Below are positions 11,564 to 24,369 of a stretch of 64,000 bases of DNA, piece by piece. A program made the translations under genes and the position numbers. Each line of letters starts with the position of its first letter. The first letter of the stretch is position 1. The stretch spans positions 3,844,001 through 3,908,000 of the forward strand of contig JAHRBC010000002.1 of NCBI GenBank assembly GCA_022702545.1, given 5' to 3'. The notes beneath the pieces are model-generated. The model was not told where the DNA came from and did no database searches. It worked only from the letters and a program-made list of their open reading frames with translations. The stretch comes from Phycomyces nitens (lineage: Eukaryota > Mucoromycota > Mucoromycetes > Mucorales > Phycomycetaceae).

Positions 11564-14500
11564 ATGAAGCCCTGTTCAAAGTATCCGCACCAAGGTCAAG
11601 ACAGTGGCCAACAAGTCCGGAACTCACATAACACTCGAATGCACTCTATCCAGCAACGACAACAACCCGGCACTGGTCTACGTGGCATTGATACCGGTCT
11701 ACAGGTCATTGAAGACGACGACGAAGAGGAAGACGACGAAGAGGAAGAAGACGAAGACGATGATGAAGATGAAGAAGAAATGATAATTGAAGACACTTCA
11801 TCAATGTCCTCGTCCCCCAGTATACCAGACGAGAACATCAATTTTGATTTAGTTTATGCCCTCCACACATTTGTCGCGACAGTAGAGGGCCAGGCCTCGG
11901 TCGTAAAGGGAGACGCATTGATACTGATGGAAGACACAAATATATACTGGTGGCTCGTCGAAGTGTTCAAGACGCGTGAGATGGGATACATCCCAGCAGA
12001 AAACATCGAGGTCCGTTTGATTAGCCATATAAATGTAGCCGTGTTTCTAAATAACATTCAATAGACGCCCTACGAGCGACTTGCTCGCCTAAACAAACAT
12101 CGAAACGTCGAGCTCACGTCGCCTAGATTGGAGAATGTCGAGAATATTGAGCCCACTAGAGACGAGACTGGGACGAAACAAAAGCGTGTGGTGATTGCCA
12201 GTGGAAGTGGTGCAACCCAGATATTTCACTTTGAAGTCGAATCCGATGTCGATGAAGACCAAGACGATAGCGACGAAGACGACAGAACAGAGGATTCCAT
12301 CTCCATGGCAACAAATGACCAGACAAAAACCCCACCAGCAAATACAGATTGGCAGGAACAACAATGGGATCTTGAATCGCCCATATTGCGCAAATCATTC
12401 GAGGACGCTGGACGGCCAAGTAGCTGTGAAGCACAAGAGCTCAGAGTTTTTGCAGGAAATATCGGAAAGGGACCTTTGTTCCATGCGTTCATGATTGGCA
12501 ACACAACGACAGCAGAGGAGCTTGTAAAAGAGGCGGTGGTCCGCTTTGGTATCCAGGACTTTGCCACCGAGAATTCTTCAGACTGCACCATTGAGCACTA
12601 CCTTGCAGTGCAAGGGCTGGACGGGGGTAGGTGTAAGCCAAGAGATATGCCAATCGACTAACACAATACCAGACGATTACGTTCTGGCCGGACAGGACAA
12701 ACCGTTATCGATCTTTAGGACCCTGACGGCACCTCTAACCACACCAATGCCCAGCCTATCTCATATAAGACGGATCTCGCAGCAAGAGAGCAGTCAGGAA
12801 GGCCGAGTGATCCAGGCACGCTCAAGACGTCCCCGATCTAGTAGTTTTAGCAGCTATGAGCAGACGTCGTACGATGAAGATTCTGTGCTTCGGTTCTACC
12901 TCCATAGACGGATTAAGCGGGCACATGAAAAGGAGGGGTTGATTTACATCAAGGTCTCCCTATACCCAGATGAAAATGTTGCTATCCCTTCCAAACCACA
13001 CACCTCTCGTGACGATGCCTTTACAACAAATCCGACCCCATCTACTCCATCCAAAAAGAAGCCTAGTGTTCACCGCACCGAGATCGACCGGATCGACAAG
13101 ATCATTGCTGTCCGACAAGAGTTGCAGGTAGGTGCGGTGATCAATGCGGCACTCGACAAGTTCCATGTGCCAGACGCAGAAGCAGATAATTTTGGCTTGA
13201 TGGAACAATCGCACGACCTGCCTGGTGCAGCTGCTGGAGTTAGACGCTTTGCCAAATACAGAATGTCCGTGCGTGCTAATGGAAAAGGTAGATTGGGCCC
13301 AAAGAGTACAAGGCAACGTTGTGGAGGGGGAGCAGGGGTTGCGAGTGATTTTTATGTTAGGGGAAAAAATCAACTAAGCTCGTCTGAACCTTGCTTTAGA
13401 ATGGGAGCTGCAGCCTCTGGATCTCATGTCCACTGTCCTTCACCAGCAACATCCCTCGGCGCCTCACGGTCCAGTCACAAGCGACCTCTTGTTTATCCTC
13501 TCTCGATCTGACATTGATCCCGTACACCGGCCAAGACATGCTCCTCGTCTGGCAGGGGTCGCCAGGGCCCTCTCTGATACATGTCTCAGTGCTCCTCCAA
13601 TGCTGACATCTCAAGACAGGCGCCCAAGTATCCTTGACATCTTGATGGACAGTCGACTAGAGGACCGCAGACCAAGTGCCACGAGCACTCTGGACAGTTC
13701 ACGTGGGGACGAAAGAAGGCCTTTGGGAACATTGAGCCAGGAACGAAAGTCATCCCTGACACCACAAGGAGGACCCCCGGGATCCAGCCAGGGATCACTG
13801 GCTTCTTATCCAAATCATCCAGGAAAGCCAAACTCGCCTTCTTCTGCTCTTTCTCCTCCTTCTCTCCTTGGCTTCCGTCGGTCATCCGTCACTTCCTCCA
13901 ACATTTCCGGCAATTCCCTCAGCTCAGACACGGCTATCGATAGCTCATCATCCATGGCTCGCTCCAATTCTCTCCAGCCATCGTCTGTTGATTCAGCAGC
14001 CGAGGCAGGAAAGCGCAAGAAAGAAAGCTCATTCAAGCAACAGCTCAAGCGACTCGTCGGCTGGGGATCAAAGTCTCGAAAGACGCCTCCGGCCGCCCTC
14101 TCGCCCCAGTCGACAATGGCAACCGCCACCTTTGACGTACATCCACTACAGCCCAGTCTGTCATGTACAACGTCTCCGAGCATGCTACAGCCCATCGATG
14201 CTCGCTCTGATTTCAGTTTCGCTTCGGCCCCCTGTTCTGCCCGTCAAGCCATGCCTGGAACTCCTCACTCGATGAACCACCCGAGCCAGAGCACCCTTAC
14301 CGTACCAGAGTCCACAGGAGGTGTCCGTCGCGCTAGTGCTCCAACCACAAGTATCAGCTCAGATTCAGCCAAACAGCCACCCAGCCGGCGTCTATCTGCA
14401 GTATCTTCTGTGTCGTCTGAATCGACATCCACAGACTCTGACACTGAAGATTCCAAACATCTAGGCCAGGAAATTCTCACTCACAGTCCCGAAGACGACA

Positions 14501-15644
14501 TTGAGGACAAGGAGCACTTTTTAGCCGTGTCGCTCAATCCTGGACTGCCACCGGCTCCAGAGCCTCTCTTGACTGATATCCAGGCCCAGTATGCTATGTG
14601 GATTGGAAGTCAAGACACCCAAGAGGAGGCCGTCCAGAGCCCCACCTTGGCCCCTCAACCAGCAGCAAGGTCTCGGCAGATCAAGGTCGTCCCAGCTGCT
14701 TCAAAGGCAGAACAATCTATTTCGCCTCCTCCTCCTCCTCCGTCTTGCTCTCCTCCACCTCCTCCTTCTACTGCTCCTGCTTCTATTCCTGCCTCTACTT
14801 CTACTTTGGACTCTACAGACTCTACAGACAAAGTCATCTCAAATTCCCCTCCTGCAAAATCAGTAACAGACACCATTGTTACTCCTTTGTCTGTGCCTTG
14901 CACGCCTGCCGTTGCCCAAATCGTGGTGCCCGAGAAACTTCCAGCTCAGTCTATCCAGGCCGTCCATGCTGTCCAATCTGTCCAATCTGTCCAACCTGTT
15001 CAACCTGTTCAACCTGTCCAGAAAGTCCAGCCTGCTCCTCCAGTTGAGCCATATATAAAGCCTACCCATCAATCCAATGCCCACATGAGCAGCAATGGTC
15101 TTGATGACTTGTTCTTGCTTGTTGCACATGGTGTTGACTTTTTACAGACACGCGAGAATTCCCAATGGGAAGATGAGGGTGGATATGAATACCATCCATG
15201 GAACAGATCAGAGGGATCGTTTGCTGTCCGTAGCAACAAAAAGAATCCCAAACCCACCATTCTCAAAGACAATACAGAAATTGCACCGCTCTCTGTTGAA
15301 AAGGAAGAGGAGGAAATCTTGCCTAGCACCATACTCCTGGCCGACGAGAGCGAGGCTCTGGTAGCCGAGGGTGTGACGACCGAGAGTGTGCCGGCTGAAG
15401 AAGACAAGCCATTGTCACCTCCTCCTACTCCATTACCGCGACAACAGAAACAAGATGAAGGGATCCCAAAGAAGGTGGCCAAGCCAGAATACGTTTCTCC
15501 ACCCACACCAGCCCATTTTAGCAGCAAAGTAGTTCAAACAGAAGGAAACATGGACGAGGTAAGGAGACTACAGGATCCAAATCCAGAGTACTAACTTTTT
15601 TTCAGGAGCTCCAACGGATTGTTGCCGCACACATTGTCTTTTGA
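11564..15644 (+). CDS. SH3 and Ras-association domain scaffold protein
   Basis: Five exons (11564..12010, 12065..12626, 12673..13287, 13400..15558, 15606..15644) give 1273 residues. An acidic Glu/Asp run (about 46-68) precedes an SH3 domain at about 93-152, with YALHTF, a WW pair and MGYIPAENIETP. That ending and the following RLARLNKHRN match a conserved fungal SH3 family. A Ras-association-like fold starts at about 273 (ELRVFAGN, AEELVKEAVVRFG) and a second ubiquitin-like segment at about 470-580. The C-terminal 600 residues are Ser/Pro-rich with PPPPPP runs and VQ-rich repeats, so probably disordered. The likely role is linking Ras/Cdc42-type GTPases to polarised growth; this is inference. 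An in-frame ATG at 11369 exists, but 11465-11544 looks like a pyrimidine-rich leader intron ending TTTCAG, so I start at 11564. Confidence 0.82.
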
Positions 15645-15913
15645 AGAATCCAACAACAACAAAAAAAGCATGAATACCGCCTACCTACCTCTCATACCCC
15701 CTTAACCCTCCATTTATCTCTTTTCAACTTTCTTTATTATAATATAAACATACAAATTGCTATTGTTCCTTTGATTCTTACTCAATCGAAAGATGATTCG
15801 ACTATATAGTCTCCTACCCCTCCTTCCTTCATTCCCATTTTTTTTCTAACTTTATACAAAGTATTAATCTATCGTACGGTGAAATAAAGCAAACATTATT
15901 TTTGTAACAAGAA

Positions 15914-16461
15914 CTATCGACTTGCTGTCAAAGGTACTTGGTCCTCTTCTAAATCAAGATCGTCCATCAAGGCCTTTTGGTATTCTGCTTCTCGCTGGCC
16001 TCCCCAGCGTCGACGATGGGCTCTTTTCATCGTAATAAAATAGTCGAGCAAGAATGACAATCCAATTCCACAGCCTCCACCCGCCACGTTGGCAAAAATA
16101 TCATTGAAATCAAAAGTACGATACTTGTAGCCAAAAAAATAATGTGTGTGTGTATATATATAAAAATAAATTGGATAATAATGGGGTTGGTGATTTCTGT
16201 TAGTTGAGACACACTTACGGGCAAGAGTCCCTGTACGCATTCGCTAATCACAGCAGCAAACAATAGAATGATTGCCGCAAAGAGTACATTGCGCCGATAA
16301 GACAGATTCCACACGTAATACAGACAGGAACCAAGCAAAAAAAAAGAGAAAAAGTGCAGGACCTTGTCGTTGATCTTTTCTTCGAGATTGATGGGTGCGA
16401 ATCCAAGCACACCCATGAGAATCAGCAGTATAAACAGAATAATGAGAACCTTGAATCGCAT
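15914..16461 (-). CDS. VanZ-like small membrane protein
   Basis: Exons 16461..16219 and 16123..15914 on the minus strand give 150 residues. The first exon encodes two or three hydrophobic helices with NDKVLHFFSFFLLG and the ECVQGLLP motif. The second begins YRTFDFNDIFANVAGGG, another VanZ hallmark (Arg, Asp, Asn, Gly), then a final helix and a charged tail. The donor is GTAAGTGT and the acceptor is TACAAG. VanZ was named from a bacterial teicoplanin-resistance protein; related small proteins occur in fungi with unknown function. There are no other catalytic motifs. It is divergent from SEC22. Confidence 0.82.
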
Positions 16462-16675
16462 TGGATAATGTTCAAGAAACACGGTTTGATTTTTTTTGGT
16501 GGTGACTTTTCTTTTCCCTGTACAGACTGTGTGTGTGTGTGTGTATGACCTCATCAGAAAATTGGTCATTGTTTGAACCTGATCGTATCGCCTTGTTCTT
16601 GTCACCCCAGTTTTCTCTTTATATTCTATACACACTTTTATATATATATATATTTATATATTTTTCTGAGCAAAA
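16462..16675. promoter_or_regulatory. short shared promoter between VanZ-like gene and SEC22
   Basis: Only 214 bp separate two divergent start codons. The segment has a GT-rich microsatellite (about 16529-16545) and a (TA)n stretch (about 16638-16662) close to the SEC22 start. A bidirectional promoter is an inference from spacing; no specific factor site is claimed. Confidence 0.5.
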
Positions 16676-17601
16676 ATGGTAAAGACAACCATCATCGCAC
16701 GCCTATCAGATGGCCTTCCCTTGGCAGCCAGTATGGATGACGAACAGGCAAGTTTATCTAGTTAATTATGAATGAATAAAGAAATTAAAAAATAAAATAA
16801 AAATAAACTAATAATCTCATCCATCACAGGTAGAAACAGAACTTGCAGAATACAAGGGACAGGCCAAGAGTATATTCAAGCGCCTTAACATTAATTCCGA
16901 GCCAAGATGCTCCATCGAGTCTAATGGCTATCAATTCCAGTAAGCAAAATGATAATAATAATAATAAAAAGAAGCAACTCTATAAAAACTAAAAAAAAAC
17001 TAAAAAACTAAAAATGTCTGTAGCTACATCATTGAAGGAGGCGTGTGTTATCTTTGCATCTGTGACAAATCATACCCTCGTAAACTTGCATTTAGCTACC
17101 TTGAAGAACTTGCCAAAGAATTCAACATGAGCTATGGTAATGAGGTGGAGAAGCCTGGACTGAGACCCTATGCGTTTGTAAAATTCGGCAAGTATATGAA
17201 ACATAATTGGGCGTTTGTATCAAGGCTCATAATAGTCCCATAGACACGTTCATGCAAAAGACCAAGCGAATCTATCAAGATACCCGAACACAGCACAATC
17301 TGACAAAATTGAATGAAGATCTTCAGGACGTTACGCGAATTATGACCAAGAACATGGAGGATCTCTTGTGGCGGGGGGATAGTCTGGATCGTAAGTAGCA
17401 ATTAGAGATATTCCAAAAAGCTGGGACTAATGGGTGATAGGTATGAGCCATATCTCTGGCGAACTCAAGGACAGTGCCAAGATGTTCAAGGATAAAGCGC
17501 GTCATTTGAACTTGCAGGCACTCTATAGAAAGTATGGACCCCCAGCCATTATTGGCTCCTTTATCTTGTTTGTATTGTTTGTCAGATACTATTGGTACTA
17601 A
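16676..17601 (+). CDS. SEC22: R-SNARE Sec22
   Basis: Five exons (16676..16747, 16830..16939, 17024..17187, 17244..17390, 17441..17601) give 217 residues, the usual Sec22 length. The N-terminal longin domain ends with RPYAFVKFDTFMQKTKR. The SNARE motif follows with its zero-layer Arg at about 146 (DVTRIM), and one C-terminal transmembrane helix ends in RYYWY. Sec22 acts in vesicle fusion between ER and Golgi, pairing with Sed5/Bet1/Bos1-type or Ufe1/Sec20-type partners in yeast. Introns 1 and 3 both begin GCAAGT rather than GT; only these junctions keep the conserved longin frame. Confidence is high because the whole family length is recovered. Confidence 0.95.
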
Positions 17602-18013
17602 TGATTATAGCCATAAAAAATCACTCAATACTATTTGGTTACATTGGTTTGTGTGCTTTGGTATAAAGGATAGGGTGGGTTGGAGCGAAAAGATTAAAGG
17701 TGTTAGTGGTAGGGAATCTGCAATGGGTACTATAGACCCTTGTACTTCTTGAAAGTTTGCCTTGCTTTTTTTTTCCAAAGAGGATTCTATAGGAGTGAGT
17801 TTCATATTCTGGATTCCAATGCAGGCTTGTCTATTGGATGCCAAATCCCGATCCGGAGATTTAAACAATATTTCATGCTATGCAAAAAAGTCTGTTGTCT
17901 TTGGATAGAGTATCGGGAATGTGTTTCTGTGACTGAAGATATTTTCAAGTCATAAATTAGCATCTGGCTGGATCAATTACTTCTTTATTTCTTTATAAAC
18001 ATTTAACTGTATA
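17602..18013. other. intergenic spacer SEC22 to YAK1-like gene
   Basis: These 412 bp contain no frame with recognisable features. They presumably hold the SEC22 3' end and the promoter of the kinase gene. Confidence 0.6.
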
Positions 18014-20248
18014 ATGGAATATCATAAAGACCAACCTTCCTACCGAACACTCTCTAATCTGTTTTCAAGAAAAAAGAAGGAAAATCGTATGGAACCAATT
18101 GGCCACACCAATGATCACCCAGAAGCTGCAATTGACTATCACGACAACTCTCGTGTGTACGCACCACCCTCTCTACCATCTCTACCATCTCCACCATCTC
18201 CACAGCAAAGCTTTGGTAGTTCATCAAGTGGAATTTCAGTAGACGAGGCTGGGCTAATCGAGCAAACCAACTCCATTGACTTTTATTCTTCGTCTTACAC
18301 CCGTCGTCCAGACACTCCTCCACACGAATTTCTGGGCTCCACCAGACCAAAATCAAGATCAAGGCGAGAAAGCAGACGAAAGAGAGGAAGAAGTGTATGT
18401 AGCATCTGTCAAAAACAGAATATTTTTTTTGAACTACAGACACCTTATTAACCTTGATTATATATTAAAAAAAAAAGATCCTAAAGGCACTGACGGTCTA
18501 TCTGTGCACAACATACAGACGCCGTGACCCATCCTATTACTATGACCGATCAAATAACCCACGAAGAGCCCTCACACGGCCAGCAAGACCCAAGCAAGAA
18601 AATATCAATGTTAATGAAAACAATGACTTTATTCTCTATATAAATGACATTATTGGAAATGACCAGGATGGAAAGTAAGCTGGCCTAAACCTCATACTTT
18701 ATCAAACAACAATTAACATCTTACTTATTGGTAGATATGTCGTACTGGAACTCCTTGGATCTGGTACCTTTGGACAGGTGGCCAAATGTAGAGATTTGTC
18801 GAATAATCAACTGGTGGGAATAAAGGTCATCAAAAATATACCTTCGTATCTAAAGCAAAGCCTTGTTGAAATCAAGGTGCTAGACTATGTAAGTCTCTGA
18901 CGATTATTTATAACCCATACTCATATTTCTCTAGTTGAAAAGAGAGTGCGACCCATACGACAAGCATCATATTGTACGCACATATGGCTCATTTAAACAT
19001 AAAGGTCATCTGTGCCTCATATTCGAACTGCTCTCGATCAGCCTCTACGATCTCTTGCAACAGAATTCGTTCAAGGGCCTGCCAATGGATACCATCAGAC
19101 ACATCTGTGCTCAGTTATTGGACACATTGTGTGTATTAAGACAGGCCAAGGTCATTCACTGTGATCTGAAGCCTGAAAACATATTGCTAAAGAGGTAATT
19201 GTGGATCCAAAAGATATTATGGGCTCATTCAAATATGTAATCACAGGCTGCATGACCCGGACATAAAAGTAATAGACTTTGGATCTTCGTGTCTTGAGAA
19301 GGACCAGATGTATACGTATATTCAATCACGATTCTACCGGTCCCCTGAGGTGCTTCTTGGCCTGAAATACACCGTTGCAATTGATATGTGGTCTTTTGGG
19401 TGCGTCATGGGCGAGCTGTTTCTTGGTTTGCCATTATTCCCAGGAAACTCTGAATATGACCAAGTCAGTCGAATAGTTGATGCACTAGGGTAATTTTTGG
19501 TTTTATGACTTGAAGCTTCTGAAAAATGTATTTGTACCTATTTTCCCTAGATTGCCCCCTCCGTATATGATTAAGGAGGGAAAGAAAGGCCATGTCTATT
19601 TCTCGAAGAACCAAGATGGCTTTAAATTGAAAAGCATACAAGAATACATGGAATCTCAGAGCAAACAGGAGAGAGTTGGCAAAAAGTACTTTAAATCGAC
19701 CAAACTCCAAGACCTCGTTATGAACTACCCAGTCCGCCCCAAAGGAATGAGCCTCCAGGACGGAGAAAAAGGTTGGTTGGAAATGAACAACGGGACAGTA
19801 TTGACGAATTGGTTTAGAAATCACCAAAAGATTGGATTTCCTGGACCTCTTGAAAAAAGTGCTTACTATTGACCCAAAAGAACGAATAACTCCAGAAGAA
19901 GCCAGACAACATCCCTTCGTCAAGGGACTCCTAGACCGTGAACCTGAAAGCCCGGATAGGAGAGAGACAAATGACAGCAAGGAAGCTGAGGATTATCTAC
20001 AGCGGTTCTATGCTAGCCGATGGCAAGAGTACAAACGGCCATTGATGCGCAAGAAGCGGTCCCCGGACGTATTACCCTCTCCAGATGAAGAATTAAAGGA
20101 TACTGCCAAACACGACCTCCCAAAATGTGCGGCCAGTGCTACGGGAAGTTGCCGCTATGACTCAAAAGATAGGGCTCTAGATGACCATGACTGGTGTTCG
20201 CGTCTTGATAATAAGGATACTTCTTTACGCTATAGACATCGTTTATAG
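18014..20248 (+). CDS. YAK1: YAK1-like dual-specificity (DYRK family) kinase
   Basis: Seven exons (18014..18394, 18478..18674, 18735..18888, 18935..19194, 19247..19489, 19551..19771, 19818..20248) give 628 residues. The pre-kinase box characteristic of Yak1 is present: [19 protein letters not shown] and [11 protein letters not shown] (about 130-190). The kinase starts LGSGTFGQV (about 200). It has GIKVIK, the catalytic loop [12 protein letters not shown] (about 318), IDFGSSC and the activation-loop [14 protein letters not shown] with the autophosphorylated Tyr pair pattern YxY. It ends with a HPFVKG helix. Yak1 restrains growth downstream of PKA/TOR in yeast. The N-terminal 127 residues are Ser/Pro-rich. 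Intron 1 has an A-rich acceptor without a pyrimidine tract, and intron 6 has the weak donor GTTGGT. Confidence 0.9.
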
Positions 20249-20769
20249 AAAAAACACAGTTTGTAACAATAAAACCCATTGCACCCAATAATCCTATAGC
20301 TGGCTCATAAAACGCGTTGCCATCAAGGTAGCCGATATATTGCTGTTTGGTTTTGGCCGTTTCTTTTGTATTGAAATGTCAGATGACTTGGCAAATTGCC
20401 TTGTTTAGCAAGTCAGTACTCACGATTTTTTCCCTGTCAGCAAAATCAGAACCATGCCCCCGTTTTGTGATTCTATCTCTTTTGCTCTGCTTCTTCCAAC
20501 TAATCGTGCCTGATCTCCAAAGCTTTCTTTTTCTTCTTCTTCTTCTTCTTATTCAAGGTAGGCCATATAAATATAAGCTGCCAGCAAAAAAGTTGTATAC
20601 ACAAGTCTATATAGCATACACACTCCCTCTATAGTTTCTCAACTGTTTTTGACCAACTTTTTGATCAAAGAAGATAAATCATACTCACACGTCTCTGGTT
20701 CTCAAGAACACTCCAACCAAATACTTTTTGCAGCCTCCCAACCCATAATCTACATAAACATCCTTGACA
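20249..20769. other. intergenic spacer between the two kinase genes
   Basis: These 521 bp are AT-rich with a CTT-rich stretch near 20527-20550. No coding frame is supported; a 95-codon frame across it has no family features. It probably contains the GSK3 promoter. Confidence 0.6.
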
Positions 20770-22336
20770 ATGGCACATGGCCCAATGAGTGGTTTGAAAA
20801 TAATAGGTTAGTTCAGGCTCAGAAAGAAAGAAAGAAAGAAAACGAGAAATCCAAGCTCACTACTACTACTTTATATTCAGGCGACACTGACCCAATGAAA
20901 GTCATAAAGGTCGCAGCAAAGAACGGAAAGACAGGAGAAGACATACAGCTTCATTATTCAAACTACAAGGTAGCCGGGAATGGTTCATTCGGTGTGGTCT
21001 ATCAGGCCAAGCTACTGCGTACTGGCGAAAGTGTTGCAATTAAAAAGGTCTTGCAAGACAAGAGATTCAAGGTAGTTTACCTACAGAATTCAATTACGAA
21101 CAACAACAAAAAGTATATATATACTAATAAAAAGAGGGGGGGCTGGTTGGCTAGAATCGAGAACTTCAAGTGATGAAGAGTGTCTCGCACCCAAACATTG
21201 TCACACTAAAGGCCTACTTTTACAGCCAGGGAGATCTAAAGGTAACTCGATAGACTGATTATAAAAGGTGTATGAATAAGAGAGAACAAGATATATAACC
21301 TCTTTTGCATGTCTAGAAAGACGAGGTCTTTCTTAATCTAGTGCTAGAGTACATTCCCGAAACTGTCTACAGAACCACCCGCCACTATGCAAAGGCAAAA
21401 CAGCACATCCCAACCCTCCATGTTAAGCTATACACCTACCAGCTACTACGGGCACTGGCCTATATTCACTCGCTGGGTATCTGCCATCGAGACATCAAAC
21501 CCCAGAACCTCTTGCTGGACCCTGCCTCGGGTATCCTTAAGCTATGTGATTTTGGAAGGTAAATATAAAAATATTCTAATAGACGACCACTAAATATTTC
21601 TTCTACTAATAATAATAATAATGATAATAATGATAATACACAGTGCAAAAGTGCTTGTGGCCAAGGAGCCAAATGTGTCCTACATTTGTTCCCGTTATTA
21701 CCGAGCACCCGAGCTGATATTTGGGGCCACAAATTATACCGTCAGTATTGATGTTTGGTCGGCAGGGTGCGTCATGGCTGAGTTGATGTTATGCCAGCCA
21801 TTGTTCCCTGGTGAGAGTGGGATTGACCAGCTGGTAGAAATCATCAAGGTCCTTGGCACACCCACCAAAGAACAGCTTCTGGCCATGAACCCAGACTATA
21901 CCGAACATCGGTTCCCTCAGATCAAAGCACATCCTTTTGTAAAGGTCTTCAAGGCACGGACACCTGTTGAGGCCATTGATTTTATTAGCGAACTCCTTCA
22001 ATATGCCCCAGAGAAACGCCTGACTGCGATAGATGCACTTGTTCACCCCTTCTTTGACGAACTGCGTGACCCAGCTGCACGACCTGTGACAGGCAAGGAG
22101 ATGCCGAAGCTCTTTGATTTCACAGCCCATGGTAAGACCATAGACCATAGACTATAGAATATAGAATATAGAATATGGACTAAAGATGGTTTGCAGAGCT
22201 GTCAATAAAGCCAGAACTCATCAAGAGACTGGTCCCATCCCACTGTGAGGCAGAGCTCCTGGCCAGAGATATCGACATCAACCACTTTCAACCATTATTG
22301 CTGGACGACCTGAAACGCACTGCTATCAAGAGTTGA
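20770..22336 (+). CDS. GSK3: glycogen synthase kinase 3 (GSK3)
   Basis: Six exons (20770..20806, 20881..21071, 21155..21241, 21317..21558, 21644..22131, 22197..22336) give 394 residues. The core is classic GSK3: [22 protein letters not shown] (about 44), [29 protein letters not shown] (about 163), CDFGSAK, then [13 protein letters not shown] with the regulatory Tyr. [13 protein letters not shown] and FTAHELSI follow near the C-terminus. GSK3 is a Ser/Thr kinase acting on primed substrates in glucose, meiosis and stress signalling. The tiny first exon is chosen because ATG at 20770 gives [13 protein letters not shown] joined in frame to DTDPMKV across a GTTAGT...TTCAG intron. An intronless reading from 20649 or a start at 20895 remain possible. 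Confidence 0.93.
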
Positions 22337-24369
22337 TTGGCCTTTGAGGAACCCAAGCACATCACACCAACTATCATATAATAATAATAATTTCTTTGAT
22401 TGTCTATTATCTTTACATATATATATACATTTCTGAATTTATTGTATTTTTCCAAACATTTTGCACCACATACAATAAAATAGACATTGAAACAAGACCC
22501 AGGATGCTTATGCTTATCAATCAATGAAAGTACAGCCAAGCACGTCTTGCATGGCCTATATGGTATTATTTTATTTTATTTTATTGGAAAAAACAAGTAA
22601 AAATGGTCAACAAGAGCTCAATGGTAAACAACAGTCTACAATAGGCTATATTAAAATAGGCCAATCAGTGATTTAGATTTATATATATATATATATATAA
22701 AGACCAGCATGTAAACCTGCAGCAATTGACTGTAGTACATTTATTACCAATTTTCTTAATCTAGGCTATATTCTGCTTCCAATTCTGTATATTGTGATTA
22801 CTCAAAATATCAATAGACTTTTTTGTACACACTTTCAAATGCCTGTTTTTAATTTAAATAGGCCAATTAGATTCTCAAGCAAACGATTTTGTGGGTCCAA
22901 TTGGGTAATACTAGAAATTATATATATAAATATATATAAATATTGGGCAATGTGCAAATGACTAGAGAGATTGTCGTCGAATGTAGGTTGCTAGTGACTA
23001 TTAAAAATATTATAGAGTATTCATTCAAAAGTGTAAATAGCCATTTGTTATTATATACATATACATATATCTTTACAAATCCCGCTAATCCTTGATACTT
23101 TGATACCTAGATACAGACTGTTAAGTAACCAAGCAACTATCAAATGAAATAAAAGTGGTAATAAAGGATATTCCTGTGCTCCACTAAATTGCCTAATAGC
23201 ACATACATTACTAGATTTAGAGTTATCATACAGCTCTTTTTCTTCAAGTGAATAATCATTTGGATGAAATCAAGCTTATTGTGGAGCTAATCTTGGCTAT
23301 AAAATGATTATCAATAAAGATTATACTTGTATCTAGTAAGAATACAAATAAATACAAGACTGATGTATAGACTATTGTTTGACTTGGCAGTTGATGAATA
23401 TAATGTTGATACAAAGAATAATCAAATGCAATCATATCTATGCCTAACAACATTAATAGTCTATTGTATTATTGCATCCCACAAGACCTATACATTTGAA
23501 CTTTTGGAACCAAAATCCTTGTCCTTTTCTTTAATCTTGTAATCATCAAATATAGGTAATTTTATAATGCCTTGGCTTAAAACTGATTAGAGTACTTCTT
23601 GATTAAATAAAGCATCAAACTACAAAATAAAAATGACAATTACACTATTCTTTGAGATTATTGCTTTTACTGACTGCACTTTTTTTTTAGGATAATCCAC
23701 CTTGGAATGCAAATTACCTTTTGTTCATTCTATTTTACTTGTTGCTCTTGTACACAAACTGGCAATTATTTTATGTGATTACTTGATGCTTTTGCTGTTG
23801 CCTTTACAGATCATCAACACGTTTCTTCTCTCTGGTCATCCCAGTTTCTAATGTCATATAATCAAACATTATGGTAAGCTACTACATTATTCCAAATCAT
23901 ATGTATTTCCTTATTTATTTATACATACATACATAATTGTGTTATATTTTCTATTAGATATATTAATAACCTTGCCCGCATAGCTGTACAGATAATCATA
24001 CAGGTAAGCAGACTGCTGATAATATTTTTTTTCTTTCAAAAATCATTGTGATATTTGAAGACAAAGGGACAATAAGTACTTTGAGACTCTTTTATTATGT
24101 CCAAGAGAAATCAAGTCGAATCGAATTAAAAAGTACTTTGAATGAGTAATTATACGAGTATTTATAATTATTAAGATAAATCCAGTCGGTCTGGATATTG
24201 TTCATTGCAATGGCTGTGCTGTTAGTTAATTGGATACTTTAGGAAAAGTGTCCCACCATGGATTAAATGTAATACTTTTAGGCTTATACAAGGATTTATA
24301 GATTGTAGTTTATATTGCTCCTTTGACAGTTCAGCTGTCTGGGTTTGTATATATTACTCTATCTAGTGT
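22337..24369. other. AT-rich intergenic DNA
   Basis: About 2 kb with several (TA)n tracts (for example 22681-22700). Short frames, such as a hydrophobic one near 23690-23790, are not supported by neighbours or motifs. I see no convincing gene. Confidence 0.55.

Noticed and set aside
20347..20634. 95-codon plus-strand frame between the kinase genes
   Set aside because: It is low in complexity with a Leu-rich run from a CTT microsatellite, no start context and no family features.
23630..23800. Hydrophobic frame that could be a tiny membrane-protein exon
   Set aside because: Only about 30 codons, no convincing partner exon and no known family.
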